From Calonectria ilicicola (Eukaryota; Ascomycota; Sordariomycetes; Hypocreales; Nectriaceae), in assembly GCA_020809705.1 (NCBI GenBank), contig CP085834.1:2170001-2234000 (forward strand): a DNA stretch of 64,000 bases, in the 5' to 3' direction. The notes under the pieces were generated by a model. The model saw nothing but the letters and a program-made list of their open reading frames with translations, was not told where the DNA came from and ran no database searches. Below, piece after piece: positions 56,791 through 64,000 of this stretch; the first letter of the stretch is position 1; the number at the start of each line of letters is the position of its first letter. A program made the translations under genes and the position numbers.

Positions 56791-59700
56791 ATGGATGGCT
56801 CGGAGCCTGAAAAAAGCCAGCATGGCCAACCTCAGATATTCGACCCCATGCAGCAAATATCGAATGCGAACAGAATAACAGCAGAAACTAGCACGTCGGA
56901 TTTGAATACGCCGATGGAAGATCAATCTTCCGACAGCGATGAGCCTAAAAAGCATGACGCGGATCTGAAGTCCTTCCATAATTTGCTCTTGGAGATGGAG
57001 GAAGATGGTGCGGATAGCGAAAACGTGAAAAAGCTGTCGAAAATGCTGGGTGAGATGGATAAAGATCAAATAGATACCTTATCCGAAGTTGGAGATCAAA
57101 CAGCCCTTCACATTGCAGCTCAAAGAGGGCTTGTGTCAGCGACGGAGAAGCTCTTGAAGCATGGAGCAGACCTCGAGGCCAAGCGAAGCAATGGCGACAC
57201 TCCTCTTTGTATCGCATGTGAGTATGGAAATATAGATGTTGTGAATCTGCTTCTGAATAGAGGGGCCAACGACCAAGCTCTTGACCATGATGGATGGCCT
57301 CTCCTGCAACTAGCTGTGCATTGCGGGTTTCCCAAAATTGTCGAAATCTTTTTGCAGAGAAAAGTAGGACTGGACAGTACAGTTGAAAACTGCAGGTCCC
57401 CGCTGGAGATAGCAGTATGGAATAGGAATGAAGAAATGACCCAGATGCTTCTTGAAGATAAAGAGATGCAGAATATGTTATTGGATACGCCTGATTCTTT
57501 TGGTGATACACCTCTTGCGTCAGCGGCCAGACGCGGTTTTAGGGATGGTGCTATTATGTTGCTTGAAGCTGGCGCAGACCCAAACGCCCATGGATCACAT
57601 CACAAGACCCCGCTTGTATGGGCCAGTGAACAAAGCGAGATGGAAATCGTTCGGCTTCTGGTTAAGCGAAAGGACACGAAACTTGATGAACAAGATGGGG
57701 ATGGGAAATCTACTTTGCATCATGCTAGTTATTTGGGCAGTCGTGAGATTGTCCAGCTTCTTTTCGACCATGACCCTGAAAAGAAAATTAACCTCAATGC
57801 ACAAGATGGGGATGGGAAAACTGCTTTGCATTATGCTAGTTACGTTGGAAATCGTGACATTGTCCAGCTTCTTTTGAGTCATGATTCCAAAGAGGATATT
57901 GACCTTGATGTCCAAGATATTTAAGGGCAAACTGCCTTGCACTATGCCTCTCGCTGGGGGTACGAAAAGATTGTCGAGCTTCTTTTGGGGTATACCTCTG
58001 AAAAGAAGATGAACCTTGATGTGCCTGATAAGGATGGGGCAACCGCCTTGCACCTGGCCGCTTACTGGTATCAAAATGACATCGCTAGACTTCTTTTGGA
58101 AAACGGAGCAAGCACTAAAAAACAGGACAATGAAGGACGTCAACCTTTGCACCTCGCCGACAATATTGACGTGGTCGAGACCCTCGTTAAATTCAAGGCT
58201 GACCCAGCAGCCAAATCTAAGAACGGAGAGACGGCGCTGCAGGGTGCCGCAGAGGAGGTATACCGGAGAGAGGACAACGAAAACAAGTGTGCAAAAATGT
58301 TTGATTTCATCATCCAGAAATGGACGAGGACGATATTTTCAAGGAAAACGAGAATCGACAGACTGTGCTCTGCGCAGCGCTTGAAAATGACCTGCAAGAA
58401 AACATCACGAGATGGTTGTTTCACAAGTTGACATTGAAAAAGGATGCGACCAGTCGAGATGACTTTGTGCACAAGGCCCTGATTTTGGCTGCACAAAAAC
58501 CAAAATTGCACGATATAGTGGGTTCAATCGTTTCAAAAAGCGCGCAGAGTGCTTTAATAGCGAAGGTGGATGAATGGAGCCCAATCCTATGGGCTGCTTC
58601 ACGAGAGCTTCCTGATGTTCTCTGGCTGCTGATTTTCAACTCTCCCCGAACCAAGAAGAACGAAGATGATGTGAAACTAGCACTGAAACTCTTGCAAAAC
58701 AACAAGGGTGATGCTGAATCGTACTCGAAAACGTTGAAAGAGAAAGTAAAACTTCCAAGCTCTCCAAAAGAACAAAAGCGTTCGACCAAACCTAAGATCG
58801 TTCCCCCACTAGACGAAAAAAATGGGGATGATATAAAGAGCAAAAACGATACTAGTATGGCAAACAATTCTGCTTTACAGGATTTCGGAGCAAAAGACAA
58901 GAGCCAACGTTCATGCCGACAAATTTGCATCGATATACTTACTGACCCCCCTTTTGTAACAATATTCTTCGACGACCGAACTTTTGAACTGACAAAATTA
59001 AGGCCTGAACATGAGTCAACTGCTAAAGAATTTCAAGCTGCTGTTATCCAATTTTACGAAAAACATGGTAGCTCTCGAAGACTGCAACGGTTTCGCTCAG
59101 TAGAAGATGTGATTTATCACCCAGAACAGGGCCCAAAAAGGATCATACAACATGCGATAGGAATATCAAAGGAAATACCTAACGTCATGTCGAATTCGAC
59201 AGGATATTCCATTGGGAATTCTGCTCTGCAGGACATATATCAAAACACTAAGCCTCAATTTATTTGGGTCCATTTACCTGTGACCAACGTAAGTTCCAAG
59301 TTCGGTATTTCTCCTATGCAGCAAATGCTAACTCAGATAAAGATGGAATGGATGAATGTAGGATTCTTGTTACCTATCTATAATTTTGTTGATGGAACAA
59401 CTGAGAGTATATTAATTATTTCCCTAGGATCTTTTGAAGCGAATCTGGTATCAAGAGGAGACATTGAGCACTCAGAAAGGCGGTCAAAATCACCAAGCAT
59501 CAATACGCCAGATCTTTTCAAAATCTATTAACAAAATCGTTAGTCAATACTCAATCACCAACCGGTTTATGAACAGGAAACTAAACAATAAATAGGCAAT
59601 AGAGGAAGCAAACTTATTTGGCCAGGTTAGTGATGATATGAAAAACTGGAGGGATCAGACGTACAAAAATCTGGAAGGCCAAAGTACACCAAAGTCGGAG

Positions 59701-60648
59701 GGCGAGATTCAAAAAGCTGGAAACAAAGCTCGAGGATTACTTGCTTACATCAAAGATATCCGAGATGAGCTCAATATTCTGGTGTCAACTGCAAATCACC
59801 AAAAGACTGTCCAAAAGGAACTGTTCAGAGGAATTCGAAGCCCCGACGATTGTACAGCAACTTATGTCTTAAACGACCTAAAGGAAATGGAAAAGGTTGC
59901 AATCAGAATACAATCTGCTGTATGTCAAACTGTTCTTCTTAAACCCGCATGTTTCTAACAAGGTCCAATTTAGGTCAGCACGACTCTAACGTTACAGCAA
60001 AGTGAGGTAGCGAATATTCAAGCGGCTCTCTCCCTACAGCAAAGTAAGGTGGCCAATTTCCAAGCGAAACTCTCAGTAGATCAAGGAAAAGAGGCTATGA
60101 AGCAAGGGAAAACTCTCATGGTTTTTACTGTGGTTACCATTATATTTGTCAGTGCTCTTTGCCAATTAGATTCCCCTGATATAGTATTGACATTCTCCAC
60201 CAAGGCACCCTTGTCATTTCTCCCAGCTCTTTTCGCCCTAGACGTCGATTCTTTTCAGAAAGCGCCCGCCTGGGCCTTCTGGGTCATTTGTATGTTAATG
60301 TCACTTGTAACCTCGAGATTTCTCGTCAAGCATTAACCATATTAACTAGTCTGTGTGCCATTCTTTATATTCGCACCATTGGCGCTTTGCTTTGTTTACT
60401 GGGAGACTATTGCCAAGCATCTTAAGAATCATGGAATTTTAAGCTCTGGAACGAGTAATTATCATGACATAGCCATAAATGCCGATGATAGAAGCGAGGC
60501 ACAAAATGTACAGGAGAGCACTGGAAGCACAACTAACGAGATCAAAGATGGTCGTTGGTCTACATCATCGCATTTTAATCAAATATATAAACGACGCGGA
60601 GAAAGAAGCAAAGATGATGTGGAAGCAAGGCCAATTTGCCTTTGCTAG
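56791..60648 (+). pseudogene. Ankyrin repeat / CorA-like membrane protein, broken by stops and a frameshift
   Basis: The start is Met 56791 (MDGSEPEKS); an in-frame ATG at 56734 is less likely. About ten ankyrin repeats (residues 102 to about 485) are followed by a long helical region. The C-terminal part is typical of fungal ankyrin-CorA-like proteins: QGKEAMKQGKTLMVFTVVTIIF, then APLSFLPALFALDVDSF and APAWAFWVI, two transmembrane helices related to Mg2+ channel CorA. Late introns (59539-59602, 59920-59973, 60148-60204, 60290-60349) join these pieces in frame. Lesions: TAA at 57922-57924 inside an ankyrin repeat, loss of one base in the A run at 58318-58320 (the frame moves before MDEDDIFK), and TAA at 59529-59531 just before an intron. 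Both TAAs fit CAA changed to TAA. Otherwise all of the gene is still readable, so decay is recent, or the lesions are assembly errors. Confidence 0.75.
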
Positions 60649-61792
60649 GGTAGTACCTTTGGTTTAGAATACTATTATAAAAATTAAATTTCATGGTCGA
60701 GAGCCATCACTAAATTCCTTTACAGTATCAAATATACTTTTCTAGTGTTTCGTATTGAGAAAGGCCTTTCTACCTAATCGGTTAGATAGATTCGAAGTCA
60801 CAAAGTAAGGCAACGATATGCCATTGCCGAAAAATAGTTCAGCAAAGTTCATTCCTGATGTTATTTCAAATTATGGTGCATACGAGACGGCCTCTCCTCT
60901 AACTGCTGAAGCCAGCATTAGTAGCGATACGAGCTCTAGTTTGCGAAGCTCAGGACTCTTTGGATTAGAATTTCGTAAAAGCAACAGGTGGATTTTGTGT
61001 GCAATTAGTTGGCCATTGGGCATGGCGGCACCCACACACGTTTAATCCCTAAAACGTTGCGTGCATCGGTCGAACAGAAGTGATGCCAAAACTTTGGATT
61101 GATATCATAGTTTAATGAACTTGGCTAATTAATGCCTGGCCAATGCTTCACGGTAAGGCCCACCCCACCCACATGGTAAATTTACAAGTCTGGTCCGCAG
61201 AAATAAAGTTGGACTCTTGGGGTTAGGGTTAGGGTTGCAACACAATACGTACTGCCACGATGCTGCTCTATGACATTCAAGGTGAAAATAACGTAGCGGT
61301 ATTTTCTTCATATAACTAGAAACATATTATGAAAGCTATGCGGATTATGTGCTTGCTGCATTCCGCAATGTATGAACATTTCTTGCATGGACACCAAGCT
61401 AGTTGTGTGATATTTCGCTGCATATTTTAGACCTACACCTAAAGTACTTTGTTGCATGCCTTGGCCATGCGATCTATTGTTATGTTTACTCTCCTGGGTA
61501 CCTGAAAGTTTACAAAAAGTCACCAATTATGTTACATAGAGCATGAAGATACAGTTCATTAATTGATGACCATCTTATTCTCACATCTACAGTTAAGACC
61601 TCAAAGTAGATGTACATGGGATGATATGAGTCCCGATTGAGTGGGGTAATTGCGTCATTGATGCCTTCAATGCATGTTTAATTGGCCTATGTTCAACTCC
61701 TTCTCAAAAAAAGATCTTTTGGTTCAGTTGACCTTGGAAATATCCTTTTTGGGTCCTTGCTCTCCCATAACACAATTTTCTTGAACAAATTT
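60649..61792. other. Intergenic region with telomere-like repeat
   Basis: This is 1.1 kb upstream of the exonuclease relic. It contains a TTAGGG tract at 61219-61237 and no supported gene. The open frame 60818-61045 (plus) has no motif. Confidence 0.45.
61219..61237 (+). repeat. Interstitial telomere-like TTAGGG tract
   Basis: GGGGTTAGGGTTAGGGTTG holds nearly three TTAGGG units, the telomere repeat of most filamentous fungi. It is too short to be a chromosome end and lies inside ordinary sequence with genes on both sides. It could be a telo-box-like promoter element or a repair scar. Confidence 0.75.
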
Positions 61793-62778
61793 ATGGGAAT
61801 AATGTTTGATGAGCGCATAATCAAGGACGCCCACATTATAGACACCCTAGATGGAGTTTCTAATCTTGTCGACTGGGTCGCGCTCCAGGACACTTGGCTT
61901 AAAGACGTGCAACCACCTCTATACGTCGATATTGAAGGAGTGAAGCTCAGTAGGAGTGGAAGCATCTCTTTACTCACAGTGCTTGTCTACCCTGCCGAAG
62001 GGTTGGACCAGACTCACATCATTAACATACACACACTTGGGAGTGCTGTTTTCAATACTACTGGCCTGCGGGGTATAAGTCTTAAAACGATACTTGAATC
62101 TCCCTAGTTTCTCAAAGTGTGTTTTTCGACGTCAGGAATGACTCGGATGCGCTCTACGCCCACTACGGTATTAAATTAAGAGGTGTGCGAGACTTGCAGC
62201 TAATGGAGAACGCAAACAGGGCAACAACAAGCTCAAGGCGATTTGTTAGTGGACTTTCGTCCTGTGCCGAAAAGGTTTTGGGGGAAGAATGGAAAACGCT
62301 AAAGCAGAAAGGCGAAAGGTTATGGAACCCTGAAAAAGGAGGTTCGTATGCAGTGTTTAACACACGACCGCTGTCAAAGGATATTGCCGCGTACTGTGCG
62401 GCTGATGTCCAGTGTCTACCGGTCCTGTATCAAAAGTACAAAATTGGAACAAATAGGTGGATGGAATTGGTGGCGGAGGTGTCGCAGGAGCGGGTTTCAT
62501 TGTCTCAAAAGGCCGAGTACCAACCCGATGGCGCTGAGAGGACACAGAGTCCCCGGAGCTCGGAGCAAAATAAGCCTCTAGACTCCTGGAGCGAGGTGAA
62601 TCCAAAAGGAGATTATTTTTCGTATTCCCGGGGTGGCGGGCTGGACGACTACGAGTTTGACTGGACAAACCATGATTTAGATGATGGCACGTTTGACGAA
62701 GAAGCCTGGGATGACGATGGAGATGACAATGATTATGAGGACTGGGCAAAAGAATATTGGGACGGGCCGCCATCTTAG
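61793..62778 (+). pseudogene. DEDDy 3'-5' exonuclease-domain protein, broken
   Basis: The likely start is Met 61793 (MGIMFDERIIKDAH); an ATG at 61682 is in frame upstream. The protein matches the fungal 3'-5' exonuclease domain (RNase D/WRN type): motif I YVDIEGVKLSRSGSISLL (Asp/Glu metal ligands in DIEG), motif II FFDVRNDSDAL and motif III YCAADVQCLPVLYQKY with the Y-x3-D signature. The C-terminal tail (DDYEFDWTNHDLDDG...) is acidic. The frame breaks between motifs I and II: a TAG at 62105-62107, then a two-base shift within the run AAAGTGTG near 62114-62121. No intron that removes both and keeps the ESP...VFFDV join was found. These enzymes trim RNA or DNA 3' ends; this copy would lack motifs II and III. 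Confidence 0.7.
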
Positions 62779-63289
62779 TTTAAAGCTCTAGTCTAATAGT
62801 AGCACAGTCATATATAACACATTGAAAATTTAGGCGAACATGGGGCACCGGTCAAGTCAAAACCGCATCAGAGAAGGTGTTGTTCTCTTCGACTGCTGCC
62901 ACTGTCTCGAGTTACCAAAAAAAATCTGTGCCCACTTTAAGTGTGGGTGGATAGTCGTCAGCTACTGGTGGCCAACAGTCACTCTCTTTACTTTCATCGT
63001 ATACTAGTTCTTAAGTTATTCCATATACTCACTCAGGGCATGCATAGTGTTGCTACTATTTGTTTAGAATCAGTATTGAAATCTTTCAGCATGACATCAT
63101 CAACACATAGCAGACTAGCAGCTAAAGTGACCAATAGAAGACCGGAGCAGTGCTGAGTCATCCTATCTAGCCCCACATACCCCAAAAATTGCCCACAACC
63201 TCAGCAAACGTGGACAAGAAAAGAGCATTTTCATATGCGACGTGACAGAGAAATCATTCTTGGAATTTATTGGTGATCCCACATCCAAA
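62779..63289. other. Intergenic region upstream of the Tma64-like gene
   Basis: This 510-bp stretch has no gene. The frame of the following gene stays open upstream to a TGA at 63128 but has no ATG there, so this is promoter and leader sequence. Confidence 0.45.
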
Positions 63290-64000
63290 ATGTTCAAAAG
63301 GAAGCCGGATATCAAGAATCTGGCCCCGCTGCGATCGTCTGATCGTCGCAAGTTGGCAGACCAGATCATGCGCGATTACCAGATCCCCACCCCAGAGCCA
63401 TCGACGGTCGATACATCAACCACACAGCCAACTTTAGCGTCTATTCGTAATTCTCTTCTCCCAGAGTCTACGGCTTCTGCTCGCTTCACTACGCTGTCAG
63501 GGCCACAGCAATCACTAGTCAGTGGGACTGTCTACATTGGCGCACACCCCGGCCAAGAAGAGAGGATACTCTGGTTCCAGTCTGGGAAAAACCCGATTCT
63601 AATTCCTACTGTCTATACGCTTTGGCGTAACCCCGGAATTGTGCCGCTGCTTCATACACCAGATTTTGTCGTCGATGAAAAACTCGCCCATGGTTCTGAT
63701 TTGATGATCCCTGGTCTAGTCAAGGGTCGAACCGCCAAGTGGGACAAGCGAGCAAGGGCAGGCTCTGTCGTTGCTGTCGCCGGAATGAAGAAAGACACTG
63801 TGCCGATGTGGGTCGGATCCTGCCAGATAGATATATGTGATCTAGGAGATAGTGTGCAGGGTCAGAAAGGTGTTGCAGCAAAACCTTTTCATTGGGCCGG
63901 AGATGAGTGTTGGAGCTGGAGAGCAGTCGGAAGCGGAGGCGAGGAACCGCCAGAAAGCGTACAGGGTTGGAACGGCTTAACGACACACAGCGTTGCTGAA
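63290..64000 (+). CDS. TMA64: Translation factor eIF2D / Tma64-like, N-terminal part (runs off the window)
   Basis: The ATG at 63290 opens a frame that stays open for 237 codons to the window edge. The start MFKRKPDIKNLAPLRSSDRRKLADQI matches the N-terminus of eIF2D/ligatin/Tma64, which begins MFKK/R-P... with the KxSDRRKL motif. A PUA-like domain follows: RILWFQSGKNPILIPTVYTLW, IVPLLHTPDFVVDEKLAHGSDLMIPGL and a VVAVAGMKKDTVPMWVGSC segment. eIF2D binds the 40S subunit and helps recycle ribosomes or deliver initiator tRNA independently of GTP; in yeast Tma64 acts with Tma20/Tma22 in 40S recycling. The SUI1 and SWIB parts would lie beyond the window. This is the only clear housekeeping gene here and shows no lesion. 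Confidence 0.9.
   Translation, partial: MFKRKPDIKNLAPLRSSDRRKLADQIMRDYQIPTPEPSTVDTSTTQPTLASIRNSLLPESTASARFTTLSGPQQSLVSGTVYIGAHPGQEERILWFQSGKNPILIPTVYTLWRNPGIVPLLHTPDFVVDEKLAHGSDLMIPGLVKGRTAKWDKRARAGSVVAVAGMKKDTVPMWVGSCQIDICDLGDSVQGQKGVAAKPFHWAGDECWSWRAVGSGGEEPPESVQGWNGLTTHSVAE

Noticed and set aside
58257..58317. A 60-nt GTATAC...CCAG intron to explain the frame change in the ankyrin-CorA gene
   Set aside because: Its length is a multiple of three, so removing it does not change frame; a lost base in the A run fits better.
60818..61045. 75-codon plus-strand frame after the ankyrin-CorA gene
   Set aside because: No motif, no splice continuity with the preceding exons and an AT-rich context.

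Overview
The window is from a filamentous ascomycete (Pezizomycotina) nuclear genome. The genes carry short 50-75 bp GT-AG introns with CTAAC-type branch sites. The families are fungal ones: a HET domain protein, a NACHT-WD40 NLR-like protein, Zn2Cys6 and fungal-trans regulators, a rhodopsin-domain (PTH11-like) membrane protein, a Dal5-like permease, a tannase and DUF4267. The only obvious housekeeping gene is the start of an eIF2D/Tma64-like gene at the right end. A Hypocreales-like sordariomycete is plausible but not proven by the sequence.

Layout, left to right. 0-7 kb: a truncated gene of a fungal helical N-terminal family, an intronless HET-ankyrin protein, and a serine/proline-rich orphan protein. 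8-12.2 kb: a BAHD acyltransferase broken by three TAG codons, then an intact FAD monooxygenase. 13.8-21.3 kb: a gene-poor stretch with three small secreted peptide genes, namely a six-cysteine peptide, a Kex2-type repeat precursor with 81-bp repeats, and a four-exon defensin-like gene; a decayed FAD monooxygenase lies among them. 22.6-33.4 kb: a SnoaL/NTF2-like protein, a seven-helix rhodopsin-domain protein, an MFS transporter and a secreted tannase/feruloyl esterase. 33.6-44 kb: a decayed ORF, a second Ser/Pro-rich protein that is a paralogue of the one at 5-6 kb, a DUF4267 membrane protein and two divergent transcription factors. 45-56 kb: a NACHT-WD40 protein with a possible HET-s-like amyloid motif, a Dal5-like permease containing an 11-nt exon, and a large protein with a degenerate trypsin-like domain. 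56.8-64 kb: an ankyrin/CorA-like gene and a DEDDy exonuclease, both broken, then Tma64.

Two themes stand out. First, several genes belong to families used in fungal self/non-self recognition (HET, NLR, ankyrin, degenerate protease), so this looks like an accessory, fast-evolving region. Second, several broken genes have stops (TAG/TAA) where a glutamine codon would restore the frame, as expected from CpA-to-TpA transitions of the RIP type. I found no complete biosynthetic gene cluster. The best candidate for something undescribed is the set of small secreted peptides, above all the repeat precursor at 16.8-17.1 kb.

All exon boundaries, family names and motif readings come from reading the sequence. 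No database search was run.
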